A DNA stretch of 64,000 nucleotides from Aldehydirespirator sp965221215. Its GTDB lineage: Bacteria > Actinomycetota > Acidimicrobiia > Acidimicrobiales > Aldehydirespiratoraceae. The translations under genes and the position numbers were made by a program. Below are positions 8,146 to 16,391 of the stretch, one piece after another (positions within the stretch are counted from its first letter, which is position 1; every line of letters begins with the position of its first letter). The notes beneath the pieces are model-generated. The model was not told where the DNA came from. It made no database searches and worked only from the letters and a program-made list of their open reading frames with translations. Location: assembly GCA_965221215.1 (NCBI GenBank), contig OZ244872.1:2604001-2668000 (forward strand), given 5' to 3'.

Positions 8146-8996
8146 GCGGCAACGTTGAGGTGGGGCTGGGGCCGCGGACCCGCCGCGGGCTGGCCGCCTG
8201 GGCCTGGGCGGTGTTCGCCTTCCTGTACGTGCCCATCGTGGTGCTGGTGGTGTTCTCGTTCAACGCGTCCTCGCGGGTGAACATCTGGGGCGGCTTCTCG
8301 TTCCAGTGGTACGGCGAGGCGCTGCGAAACGAGGTGATCACCTCGGCCATCCGGGTGTCGCTCATCGTGGCGCTGGTGTCGACCGCGGTGTCGGTGGTGC
8401 TGGGCACCGCGGTGGCCCTGGCGCTCGACCGCTACCGGTTCCGGGGGCGCCGGGCCCTCGACGGCACGGTGTACCTGCCCATCGTGATCCCCGACATCAC
8501 CATGGCGGTGATGCTGCTGGTGTTCTTCGCCGAGGCGTTCAAGTTCATCGACTCGTTCGGGCCGCGGCTCACCCTCGGCATCTCCACCGTGGCCCTGTCG
8601 CACATCGCCTTCAACATCTCGTTCGTGTGCGTGGTGGTGCGGGCCAGACTCGACCAGTTCGACCGGACGCTGGAGGAGGCCGCCCGCGACCTCTACGCCA
8701 CCGGGTGGCAGACGTTCCGGCGGATCACCCTGCCGCTGATCATGCCCGGCATCGCGGCCGGGGGGCTGCTGGCGCTGACCCTGTCGCTCGACGATGTGGT
8801 GATCTCGGCCTTCGTAGCCGGTCCGGGCTCCACCACCCTGCCGGTGTACGTGTTCAGCAGCATCCGCCGGGGCGTCACCCCCGAGCTCAACGCCATCTCC
8901 ACGCTGATGCTCACCGCGTCGATCGTGCTGGTGCTGGGCTCGCTGGCGCTGCAGCGACGCCGAGCCAGCGCATCGCAGCAAACCCAGGTCTTGTAG
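8142..8996 (+). CDS. potC: Spermidine/putrescine-type ABC transporter permease
   Basis: This is the second permease subunit, 284 residues, with six membrane helices and the EAA loop EEAARDLYATGWQTFRRITL near residue 184. The substrate-path helix LSLDDVVISAFVAGPGSTTLP matches PotC, which pairs with PotB. The start ATG overlaps the potB stop by four bases. The sequence after its stop carries the first copy of the dispersed 3' element (9008-9120), placed between potC and the binding-protein gene. That placement might tune the ratio of permease to binding-protein mRNA. Confidence 0.9.
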   Translation: MSGNVEVGLGPRTRRGLAAWAWAVFAFLYVPIVVLVVFSFNASSRVNIWGGFSFQWYGEALRNEVITSAIRVSLIVALVSTAVSVVLGTAVALALDRYRFRGRRALDGTVYLPIVIPDITMAVMLLVFFAEAFKFIDSFGPRLTLGISTVALSHIAFNISFVCVVVRARLDQFDRTLEEAARDLYATGWQTFRRITLPLIMPGIAAGGLLALTLSLDDVVISAFVAGPGSTTLPVYVFSSIRRGVTPELNAISTLMLTASIVLVLGSLALQRRRASASQQTQVL

Positions 8997-9007
8997 ACGG
9001 CTGAGCC

Positions 9008-9120
9008 GCGCTCACGGGCCGCTCGGGCCTGTCTCCCGCTCTTGTTCGCTGCGCTCACGGGCCGCTCGGGCCGCGGGCCTCGCCCGCATGGGCCCCTCGC
9101 TCGCCCATCGGCTCGGCCTC
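9008..9120 (+). repeat. Dispersed 3'-end element, copy A (after potC)
   Basis: This copy contains the shared core CCCGCTCTTGTTCGCTGCGC followed by the stretch ACGGGCCGCTCGGGCC and the closing GGCTCGGCCTC. The ACGGGCCGCTCGGGCC portion is duplicated within the copy. It begins 12 bases after the potC stop and ends 55 bases before potD. Confidence 0.85.
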
Positions 9121-9174
9121 TATAGTTCCCTTGCTGTTTCGTTGGCTCGCAAGGAGCCTTGGAGGGAGGAACCC

Positions 9175-10395
9175 ATGACCACAGCGACAAACGCCGCCCC
9201 CCGACGGCGCCGCCTCATCTGGATGGCGGCAATGGTGGGCCTCGCCGGCCTGCTGGCCGCGGCCTGCGGCGACGACGAGTCGGACACACCGGCCTTGACC
9301 GAGGCGCCGGCGGCGAACGAGGCGCCCGCAGCGACCGAAGCTCCGGCCACCACCGCGGCCCCGACCGGCGCGGCGGCCTGCGCCCCCGGCGAGACCGACG
9401 GCGACCTGGCCTTCTACAACTGGGCCGAGTACATCGACGACGAGCTGCTCGCCGCGTTCGAGGCCGAGACCGGCATCAACGTCGAGTACACGACCTACGA
9501 GTCCAACGAGGAGATGCTCACCAAGGTCGAGTCGGGTGCGGCCATCTACGACCTCGTCGTGCCCTCGGACTACATGGTCGACACCATGCGCCGCGACGGG
9601 CTGCTGCTGGAGCTCAACTACGACGCCATCCCCAACGCGGCCAACATCGGCCCGGAGTGGGACAACCCGCCGTTCGATCCCGAGCACAAGTACCACGTCG
9701 CCTACCAGTGGGGAACCACCGGCATCGGCATGAGCTACGAGGTGCTCGACCTGCTGGGCGGCGAGCCGACCTGGGCCGTGATCTTCGATCCCGCCACCGC
9801 CGCGCTGGTACCGGGCAGCATCTCCATGCTCGACGACGCCCCCGAGACAGTGGCGGCCGCGCTCAAGTACCTCGGCTACAGCATCGAGGACGTGATCAAC
9901 AACCAGAACGAGGACGCCATCCAAGAGGCCGGAGACCTGCTGCGGGCCACCAACGACCGGCTCCTCAAGTACGACTCGGTCACCTTCGGCGACGACCTGG
10001 TGAACGGCGAGGTGGACGTGGCCCACGGCTGGAGCGGCGGGTTCTTCCTGTCGTTCTTCGAGGCCGACGCCTACGACGACTACGTCTACACCATCCCCGC
10101 CGAGGGCGGGGTCCGCTGGGTTGACAACATGGCCATCCCCCACAACGCCGACAACATCTGCTCGGCCCACGCCATGATCAACTTCCTGACCGACGCGCAG
10201 AACGGGGCCACGCTCACCAACTGGACCTACTACGGCAGCCCCAACGCAGCGGCCACGCCCTACATCCTCGACGAGATCCTGGAGGATCCGGGCATCTACC
10301 CGCCGTCGGAAGTCATGGCCCGGCTCGAGTTGATCCCCCATGCGGGCGACCTGGCCCTGATGATCCAGGACATGCACAGCCAAGCCAAGAGCTGA
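9175..10395 (+). CDS. potD: Spermidine/putrescine-type ABC transporter substrate-binding lipoprotein
   Basis: This 406-residue secreted lipoprotein has a positively charged start (TNAAPRRRRL), a hydrophobic segment and the lipobox LLAAACGDD, with the lipidated Cys at about 29. An Ala/Pro/Thr/Glu-rich linker (about 35-65) tethers the PotD-like periplasmic-binding fold, which starts at LAFYNWAEYIDDELLAAFE. Characteristic PotD blocks YDLVVPSDYMVD and QWGTTGIGMSYE are present. The ATG at 9175 is chosen over an upstream start because GGAGGGAGGA precedes it and the signal peptide begins there. It supplies the ligand to PotBC. Confidence 0.92.
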   Translation: MTTATNAAPRRRRLIWMAAMVGLAGLLAAACGDDESDTPALTEAPAANEAPAATEAPATTAAPTGAAACAPGETDGDLAFYNWAEYIDDELLAAFEAETGINVEYTTYESNEEMLTKVESGAAIYDLVVPSDYMVDTMRRDGLLLELNYDAIPNAANIGPEWDNPPFDPEHKYHVAYQWGTTGIGMSYEVLDLLGGEPTWAVIFDPATAALVPGSISMLDDAPETVAAALKYLGYSIEDVINNQNEDAIQEAGDLLRATNDRLLKYDSVTFGDDLVNGEVDVAHGWSGGFFLSFFEADAYDDYVYTIPAEGGVRWVDNMAIPHNADNICSAHAMINFLTDAQNGATLTNWTYYGSPNAAATPYILDEILEDPGIYPPSEVMARLELIPHAGDLALMIQDMHSQAKS

Positions 10396-10408
10396 CCCTC
10401 AAGCTCGA

Positions 10409-10446
10409 TTCGGTCGGGGCGCTCCAATCCAGGGCGTCCCGGCCGG
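10409..10446 (+). terminator. Possible hairpin after potD
   Basis: GC-rich arms around CGGTCGGGGCGCTCC and GGGCGTCCCGGCCG, separated by a short AATCCA loop, can pair imperfectly just after the potD stop. There is no T-run, so this is at best a Rho-type or unconventional terminator. The rest of 10396-10529 shows nothing recognisable. Confidence 0.3.
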
Positions 10447-10529
10447 CGCGCCTGTTCGCCGCACAGGCTCTGGCTGACACTGGCCGGCGGCGGGATTAGC
10501 CTCTCAACGACTCACCGATAGGAGCGGCG

Positions 10530-11669
10530 GTGGCCGACGAGCCAACCTGGACTATGGGCGTCGAGGAGGAATACCTGCTCGTCGAGCGCGACACCGGGGC
10601 GCTGATAACGAAGCAGCCCCCCGGCCTGCTGGAGCAGGTGGCCGACCTGCGCCACGGCTTGGTGGCCCGCGAGCTGTTCAGCTCGCAGATCGAGATCGGC
10701 ACCGGCGTCTGCAGCGACGTGAAGTACCTGCGGGCCGACCTCGGGCTGCTGCGCCTGGCGGTGACCGAGGCCGCCGCCGAGTACGGGATGGCGCCCATCG
10801 CCGCCTCGTCGCACCCGGTGGCGCGATGGCAGCAGCAGCAGTACACCGAGGGTGAGCGCTACCAGTCTCTCGCCGCCGATCTTCAGGGCGTGACCCGGCG
10901 GCTGGTGATCTCGGGCATGCACGTCCATGTCGGCATCGAGGACCCCGACCTGCGGATCGATCTGATGGACCAGGCCGCCTACTTCCTTCCCCATCTGCTG
11001 GCCCTGTCGACCTCGTCGCCGTTCTGGGAGGGGCGCGACACCGGCCTCAAGAGCTACCGCATGTCGGTGATCGAGACCCTGCCCCGCACCGGCCTGCCCG
11101 AGAAGTTCGAATCGTGGTCCGACTTCAAGCGCCACGTCGACGTGCTGGTGCGGGCCGGGATCATCGAGGACTCCTCCATGGTGTGGTGGCACATCCGCCC
11201 CTCGGAGCGCTACCCCACCCTGGAGATGCGGGTGGCCGACCTGCCCACCCGGATGGAGGACACGATCGCCGTCGCGGCCATGTACGTCTGTCTGCTGAGG
11301 ATGCTGTGGCGGCTCAAGTTGGAGAACCGCCGGTGGCGCAGCTACGCCAACTTCCTGCTGTCGGAGAACCTGTGGCGGGCCGAGCGCTACGGCGTGGGCG
11401 GCGAGCTGATGGACTTCGGTCGGGGCGAGCTGGTGCCCTTCTCCGATCTGCTAGAGGAGCTCATCGAGCTGGTCAGGCCCGACGCCGAGGCCCTGGACTG
11501 TGTGGACGAGGTGACGCACACCCGCACGATCTGCGAGCGGGGCACCTCCGCCGACCGCCAGCTCGCCGCCTACCGCGGGGCGCTGGCCGAGGGCGCCGAC
11601 ACCGACGAGGCGCTCAAGGCCGTCGTCGACACGCTGATCGCCGACACGGTCGCGCCGCCCGCCGGCTAA
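10530..11669 (+). CDS. Glutamate-cysteine ligase family 2 (YbdK-like carboxylate-amine ligase)
   Basis: This 379-residue protein opens with TMGVEEEYLLVERDTG, the hallmark of the GCS2/YbdK family, followed by SSQIEIGTGVCS and GMHVHVGIEDPDLRI, and later WWHIRPSERYPTLEMRVADLPT. Those blocks build the ATP- and metal-binding site of the glutamine-synthetase-like fold. Family members ligate glutamate to an amine, usually cysteine, and in actinobacteria some feed ergothioneine or other thiol pathways. No thiol-pathway partners adjoin it, so the actual acceptor is open. The start is the GTG at 10530, preceded by GGAG. A dispersed 3' element begins 12 bases after its stop. Confidence 0.88.
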   Translation: MADEPTWTMGVEEEYLLVERDTGALITKQPPGLLEQVADLRHGLVARELFSSQIEIGTGVCSDVKYLRADLGLLRLAVTEAAAEYGMAPIAASSHPVARWQQQQYTEGERYQSLAADLQGVTRRLVISGMHVHVGIEDPDLRIDLMDQAAYFLPHLLALSTSSPFWEGRDTGLKSYRMSVIETLPRTGLPEKFESWSDFKRHVDVLVRAGIIEDSSMVWWHIRPSERYPTLEMRVADLPTRMEDTIAVAAMYVCLLRMLWRLKLENRRWRSYANFLLSENLWRAERYGVGGELMDFGRGELVPFSDLLEELIELVRPDAEALDCVDEVTHTRTICERGTSADRQLAAYRGALAEGADTDEALKAVVDTLIADTVAPPAG

Positions 11670-11681
11670 CACAGCCGTTAG

Positions 11682-11815
11682 AGCGAGCGCGGATAGGTGA
11701 GAGTCTCTCGCGTTGCAACGGGGTGTCTCCCGCTCTTGTTCGCTGCGCTCACGGGCCGCTCGGGCCACGACCTCGCCCGTATGGGCCGGATTCGCTCGCC
11801 TATCCGCTCGGCCTC
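11682..11815 (+). repeat. Dispersed 3'-end element, copy B (after the GCS2 ligase)
   Basis: This is the most complete rightward copy. The left end GCGAGCGCGGATAGGTGAGAG can pair with the right end CTCGCCTATCCGCTCGGCCTC. The interior holds CCCGCTCTTGTTCGCTGCGC and the ACGGGCCGCTCGGGCC stretch. Confidence 0.88.
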
Positions 11816-11905
11816 TTGGCTGACGGGCTTCTTGCGCCCTGGCGAGACGGACCGGGCCGGCCGGTGTGGTGGCGGTGCCCAGTTGCGGGCGCGTATGCTC
11901 GCGCC

Positions 11906-12106
11906 GTGGCCGGAGCGGTGGTGATGGTGATCGTGCTGGTGGTGGTGTTCCCGGTGGTTGTGATGATCGGCGGCGGAGTCTTGGCCGCGGCGCTGGGCAG
12001 CTTCTTGAAGGCCGACTCCGACGCGGCCAACCGCACCGAGGACGGGCCCAACGAGTATCTGGAACTGTCCCGCAGAGAGGCCGAGACCGGCTACCCGCAG
12101 AGCTAG
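11906..12106 (+). CDS. Small single-span membrane protein of unknown function
   Basis: This is a 66-residue open frame from GTG 11906. One strongly hydrophobic segment (VVMVIVLVVVFPVVVMIGGG and onward, residues 5-30) is followed by a polar tail ending in SRREAETGYPQS. I do not recognise the family. It sits alone between the dispersed element and the convergent molybdenum-hydroxylase-like gene. The clean membrane helix plus hydrophilic tail makes it more credible than a chance frame, but no homology supports it. Confidence 0.45.
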   Translation: MAGAVVMVIVLVVVFPVVVMIGGGVLAAALGSFLKADSDAANRTEDGPNEYLELSRREAETGYPQS

Positions 12107-12140
12107 AGCGAGCGCAGATTGCGTCGCCGAGCCGGCGGCC

Positions 12141-13709
12141 TCACCGGTCGGTGGGCCAGACCGGCGGGCAGCCCCGGTCGATCCACACCGCGGCGGCCAC
12201 CGCCGCCAACACGGCATCGCTGCCGTTGACGGGCTCGGCGCCGTCATCGAGCACCTCGATCCTCACCGCTGGCATACCGGCCGCGCCGACGATCCCGAAG
12301 GAGCGCACGGTCAGATCGTGCACCACCCCGGCGGGATCGACGCCGAGCGATTCGCTGGTCACCCACGAATAGGCCATGTGGGCCGCGCCGGTGCAGTAAG
12401 ACCGCAACACGGTCTCGTCAAGGACTTCGCCGGCCCGCACCCGCACGCTGATCGTGCCGCCAGAGGTGATCTCGGCGGCGGCCGATCCGCCGCCGGGGCC
12501 GGTGATCCAGCCCGACTCACCCCGAGCTGCGGCCAGCAACACCGCAGCCTCGGCCCAGCCCGCCCCCCGAATCTGCGACGAGGTGGGCGGCCCCGCCACA
12601 TCGACCTCGGTGATGTCCAGGCCGGGCGCACAAGACTGGATCGCCTCGCGGATGCCCGGCGTGCGGGCCACCACGATCTCGCCGGTTCCGTCGGACCGCA
12701 CTCCCGCCGCCACCGGTGGACGCTTGGGACCGAGCTCGACCGTGTCGGGGCGCGACCACAGCACCCGCACCGCCCGGCCGTGCCGGTCGGCCAGGCGGCG
12801 GGCGGCCTCGGCCACCGGCGAGTGGAGCTTGCCCCCGAAGGCCCCGCCGTTGCCCAGCGGCGAGGCTGGCTCGCCGCCAGGTTGGCACCAGGCCGCGTCG
12901 GTCTCCAGATAGCCGGGCTCGGTCCAGTTGGTGCGCAGGGTGACGGCCCAGTCGCCCGGCGGCGCCTCCAGCGGCGGCGCCCAAGTAGCGGTGGTGCGCC
13001 GACCGGGCACCCGCCCGGCCAGCCGGCGGGCCTCGGCCGGCGTATCCGCCACCACCCAGCCATCCTCGTCGGCTGAGCCGCAGCCCTCGCCGCCCCGCAC
13101 CGCCACCAGGGCATCAATGGGCGCGGTGTCGTCGGCGAAGCCACCGGCGCCGAGGGCCACATAGGGTCCGGTGGACTGCGGCGAGCCGCCCTCAATGCCG
13201 GCCCGCAAGTCGGCGGCGGCTCGTCGATCCGGGTCGGCGACGCCAGGCTCGTCCCGCACGCTGGGATAGGACTGCCAGGCGTCGAGGATGGGCTGCCAGC
13301 CGGTGCAGCGACACAGATGGGCGGCCAGGGCGCGAGCGGCCGCGCCCCGGTCGGCGTGGTCGGCGCCTTTGGCTTGCAGGCCGGCGAAGCGGCAGATGAT
13401 TCCCGGCGTGCAGAACCCGCACTGGCTGCCGCCGGTGGCCGCGAAGGCTCGGGCCCAGCCGTCGCGCACCTCTGCGTCGAGCCCTTCGAGAGTGGTGACG
13501 GCCCGTCCCGCCACCCGCCGAGCCGGGGTGACGCACGCCACCCGGGGCTGGCCGTCCACCAGCACCGTGCAGCAGCCGCACTGACCCTGGGGGCTGCACC
13601 CGTCCTTCACCGAACGCACGCCGAGCTGGTCGCGCAGCACGTCCAGCAAGCTCAGATGCTCGTTGGCAACGAGCACCGCGGCACCGTCAACAATGATCTC
13701 AGTGCTCAA
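12141..13709 (-). CDS. Fusion of a 2Fe-2S (CoxS/XdhA-type) domain with a reduced molybdenum-hydroxylase-like domain
   Basis: Residues 1-150 form a complete two-cluster ferredoxin subunit of the xanthine dehydrogenase/CO dehydrogenase family. The plant-type cluster ligands are in GCSPQGQCGCCTVLVDG with a following Cys, and the second cluster in CGFCTPG and LCRCTGWQP. The remaining 370 residues contain only pieces of a molybdopterin-binding large subunit, such as LGNGGAFGGKLHSPVAEAA (compare the family GGGFGGK) and RPPVAAGVRSDGTGEIV. A full large subunit is about 750 residues, so this half is strongly shortened. The start is TTG 13709. No FAD or full large subunit lies nearby. It may be a specialised redox protein or a decayed fusion. 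It is convergent with the small membrane-protein gene. Confidence 0.75.
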   Translation of the reverse strand: MSTEIIVDGAAVLVANEHLSLLDVLRDQLGVRSVKDGCSPQGQCGCCTVLVDGQPRVACVTPARRVAGRAVTTLEGLDAEVRDGWARAFAATGGSQCGFCTPGIICRFAGLQAKGADHADRGAAARALAAHLCRCTGWQPILDAWQSYPSVRDEPGVADPDRRAAADLRAGIEGGSPQSTGPYVALGAGGFADDTAPIDALVAVRGGEGCGSADEDGWVVADTPAEARRLAGRVPGRRTTATWAPPLEAPPGDWAVTLRTNWTEPGYLETDAAWCQPGGEPASPLGNGGAFGGKLHSPVAEAARRLADRHGRAVRVLWSRPDTVELGPKRPPVAAGVRSDGTGEIVVARTPGIREAIQSCAPGLDITEVDVAGPPTSSQIRGAGWAEAAVLLAAARGESGWITGPGGGSAAAEITSGGTISVRVRAGEVLDETVLRSYCTGAAHMAYSWVTSESLGVDPAGVVHDLTVRSFGIVGAAGMPAVRIEVLDDGAEPVNGSDAVLAAVAAAVWIDRGCPPVWPTDR

Positions 13710-13771
13710 GTCGATGCAGGCATCGGGCCGCCAACTCGGCCCTCAAGGCGGCAAGGGAAGCCGCTAAGCCG

Positions 13772-14092
13772 CTAGCTGAAGCTCTGGCCGCAGCCGCAGG
13801 TTCGCTGGGCGTTGGGGTTGTCGATCGAAAACCCGGCCGACTGCAGGCTGTCGGAATAGTCGAGAGTGGCCCCCACGAGCAGCATCGCCGACGACGGGTC
13901 CACCACCACCTGCACCTCCCCAAAGGTGGCGGTGGTGTCGCTGTCGGCCACATCGGAGTCGAAGTACATCTCATAGGAGAAGCCCGAGCAGCCTCCGGGC
14001 CGCACCGCTACCCGCAGCGACAGCCCGTCCTCGTTCTCGGCCCGGATGAGTTCGGAAACCTTGTCGGATGCTTGGTCGGTGAGCGTGATCAC
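13772..14092 (-). CDS. erpA: A-type iron-sulfur carrier (IscA/ErpA family)
   Basis: This 106-residue protein of the HesB/IscA/SufA/ErpA family delivers Fe-S clusters to apoproteins. The three ligand cysteines are visible: one in RPGGCSGFSYEM (about residue 34) and two in the C-terminal TCGCGQSF. Length and order are normal. It lies 62 bases upstream of the 2Fe-2S fusion gene in the same direction, so the carrier and a likely client may be co-expressed. The symbol ErpA rather than SufA is a convention guess; no suf or isc genes are nearby. Confidence 0.88.
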   Translation of the reverse strand: MITLTDQASDKVSELIRAENEDGLSLRVAVRPGGCSGFSYEMYFDSDVADSDTTATFGEVQVVVDPSSAMLLVGATLDYSDSLQSAGFSIDNPNAQRTCGCGQSFS

Positions 14093-14221
14093 GACAATTA
14101 CTCCCGTGGTCGAGGGGATGCCTGCTGCGTCGGCCCAAAGCTAGCGCCCAGCCCCGCCCGAGGCTACTGACCGGAACCCCACCGCCCGAATCAACGCCAA
14201 CGGCACCACCGGTAGCATCGG

Positions 14222-15397
14222 GTGGTGACCACGACCGTGCCGACTGCCGAGGCGGTGATGGACCTGATGCGGGGCGTGGTCGATCCCGAGCTGGGCAGCA
14301 ACCTGGTGGAGTTGGGCATGGCCCGCCGGGCGCAGGTGTCCGACGACGGCGAGGTGCGAATCGAGATCGCTTTGACCACGTCGGGCTGCCCGCTGCGAGC
14401 CCAGATCCAGCGCGACGTCAAGGCTCGGCTGGAGTCTCTCCCCGGTGTGACCATGGTGCGCATCGTGTGGGCCGAGCTCACCGCCACCGAGAAGACCGCG
14501 GCTATGGCCAAGGCCCGCTTCAATGTGTCGCAGCGAGCCCCCGACAACGCCATCCCGCCCACCACCAAGGTTCTGATGGTGGCCAGCGGCAAGGGCGGAG
14601 TGGGCAAGTCCACGGTGACCACCAACCTGGCCGCCTCCCTGGCCGCCGACGGATTCAACGTCGGGGTGATGGACGCCGACATCTGGGGCTACTCGGTGCC
14701 CCGGATGTTGGGGGTGGACGGCGATCTGCGGTCGCTCGACGGCAAGATCGTGCCGCTCACCCGCCCCGTCGGCGAGGGTCGCCTCGACGTGGTGTCGATG
14801 GGCTTTCTGGTGGACCGGGAGGACTCGGCGCTGATGTGGCGGGGCCTGATGCTCAACCGGGCGGTGCAGCACTTCTGCGAGGACGTCGGATGGAGCGACG
14901 ACCTCGACTATCTGCTGATCGACATGCCGCCGGGCACCGGCGACGTGCAGATGGGCCTGGCCAAGATGTTGCCCAGAGCGGAGATGATCATCGTTACCAC
15001 GCCCGCGGTGGCCGCGCAGAAGGTGGCGGCCAGGGTGGCGGACATGGGCCGCAAGAACTACCTGCGCATCGTGGGGGTGGTCGAGAACATGAGCTATCTG
15101 GTGACCCCCGACGGCGAGCAGCAGCCCGTGTTCGGCTCGGGCGGGGGTGAGGCGCTGGCCACGGAGATCGGAGTGCCCCTGCTGGGCTGCGTCCCGCTGG
15201 ATCCTGCGGTGGCTGAGGGGTCCGATCTGGGCGAGCCGGCCGTGCTCGGCGCCGGTGTGGCCGCGAAGGCGCTGAAGTCGGTGGCCCTCGCCCTGTCGGA
15301 AGAGCATGTGCCGCCGGTGGAGATGGCGGGCTGCAGCGCCCGGATGCTCGACGCCGCAGCAGCCGCCCTAGACGCGGCAGAAGCGGCCGAAGCCTGA
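14222..15397 (+). CDS. mrp: Mrp/NBP35-family P-loop ATPase for Fe-S cluster assembly
   Basis: The 391 residues comprise an N-terminal MIP18/DUF59 domain (about 1-90) followed by a ParA/MinD-like ATPase. The deviant Walker A is ASGKGGVGKSTVTTNLA (about 120), with DADIWGYSVPRML and IDMPPGTGDVQM following. Proteins of this type bind and transfer Fe-S clusters. It is divergent from the A-type carrier gene, 129 bases apart, which supports a shared Fe-S role. GTG 14222 or GTG 14225 can start it. The last 35 residues are Ala-rich and look dispensable. Confidence 0.92.
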   Translation: MVTTTVPTAEAVMDLMRGVVDPELGSNLVELGMARRAQVSDDGEVRIEIALTTSGCPLRAQIQRDVKARLESLPGVTMVRIVWAELTATEKTAAMAKARFNVSQRAPDNAIPPTTKVLMVASGKGGVGKSTVTTNLAASLAADGFNVGVMDADIWGYSVPRMLGVDGDLRSLDGKIVPLTRPVGEGRLDVVSMGFLVDREDSALMWRGLMLNRAVQHFCEDVGWSDDLDYLLIDMPPGTGDVQMGLAKMLPRAEMIIVTTPAVAAQKVAARVADMGRKNYLRIVGVVENMSYLVTPDGEQQPVFGSGGGEALATEIGVPLLGCVPLDPAVAEGSDLGEPAVLGAGVAAKALKSVALALSEEHVPPVEMAGCSARMLDAAAAALDAAEAAEA

Positions 15398-15480
15398 CCC
15401 CGCCAGCCAATCCCCTAGCTGGAGGGACAACCGTGTCCCACCGCAGAACTACGATCAAGACCGCCAGAAAGGAGCCAAGC

Positions 15481-15669
15481 ATGACCATCACCGTCCCTAG
15501 GGAAGACATCGTCAGAATGCTCACGAAGGCATCCGACGAAACCGGGCTGGGGTTGCGCTCGTTCTACGAGCTCGGCAAGACCGACCGTCTCGACGATCCC
15601 TTGCTCCGAGACCTCTGGCTCATCTGGGGTGCAGTCCTCACAGAGGAGGACCTCCCCGGTGCCGCGTGA
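15481..15669 (+). CDS. Small protein of unknown function, first gene of a two-gene unit
   Basis: This encodes 62 residues: MTITVPREDIVRMLTKASDE, then GLGLRSFYELGKTDRLDDP and LRDLWLIWGAVLTEEDLP. It is acidic, probably helical, with no membrane segment. The start ATG 15481 is preceded by AAAGGAGCC at good spacing. Its TGA overlaps the next gene's GTG by four bases. Size, order and coupling resemble an antitoxin gene, but I do not recognise the family. Confidence 0.6.
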   Translation: MTITVPREDIVRMLTKASDETGLGLRSFYELGKTDRLDDPLLRDLWLIWGAVLTEEDLPGAA

Positions 15670-16355
15670 ACAATCGTCTGCGCTCGAAGTCCAACGACTT
15701 TGTCGACCACCTAAACCGCCTCATCGGGGGATGCATAGCTGAGGCTCCTCTGATTGGTGTAGTAGAGACAGACAGCCAGAAGCAGCTGCGAATCGGGCCC
15801 TCGCCCTTCGAGGCCGACGGATCGGGCTTCAGTTCGATACCCCTTGTTCGTGCCTGCGACGACGCCAGCGCACCTCGTCTCATGCTGAAGATCGAGTTCC
15901 GTGTCTCGCTCGACGACGAGTCCGATCATCTCGCCGTACAGCAGTCGACCTACGGACTGTGGGTTCGGCCTGACCCGAATCGAACACCGCGCCCTGTGTT
16001 CCGCATCGAGTACGACCGAAATGCCCACAACAAGCCAGCCGCCCATGTGCATCTACATGCCGAGTCCATGGAGTTCGGCTGGATCTACGGAACAGCCGGA
16101 ATTCCTCCTCCAAGATTGTTTGAAATCCACTTCCCAGTCGGCGGGCGTCGCTTCCGGCCAACAGTCGAGGAACTCTTGCGATTCCTTGATCGCGAGAAGC
16201 TGTTCGTCGACTGGCTGAAGGGGTGGAACGAACTCGTAGAAGAGTCGCTGGAGGACTGGGAGTCGAAGCAGGCTCGAGCAACCGTGAGGCAGCACACCGA
16301 AGCCGCGATCGAACAGCTTCACCTCATGGGCTACGTGGTGACGCCAGCGGCCTAG
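15666..16355 (+). CDS. Unknown 229-residue protein coupled to the preceding small gene
   Basis: It starts at GTG 15666, inside the stop of the upstream gene. It is a soluble protein with no signal peptide. Notable blocks are LNRLIGGCIAEAPLIGVVET, HVHLHAESMEFGWIYGT and IHFPVGGRRFRPTVEELLRFL. The His-rich HVHLHAES could be a catalytic or metal site, but this is only a visual impression. Base composition is less GC-rich than the neighbouring mrp. I cannot assign a family. The arrangement with the 62-residue partner suggests a toxin-antitoxin-like or accessory module. Confidence 0.6.
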   Translation: MNNRLRSKSNDFVDHLNRLIGGCIAEAPLIGVVETDSQKQLRIGPSPFEADGSGFSSIPLVRACDDASAPRLMLKIEFRVSLDDESDHLAVQQSTYGLWVRPDPNRTPRPVFRIEYDRNAHNKPAAHVHLHAESMEFGWIYGTAGIPPPRLFEIHFPVGGRRFRPTVEELLRFLDREKLFVDWLKGWNELVEESLEDWESKQARATVRQHTEAAIEQLHLMGYVVTPAA

Positions 16356-16391
16356 ACAGCTTCGGCAAGAGGCCGAGCCGTCGCCAGCCAG

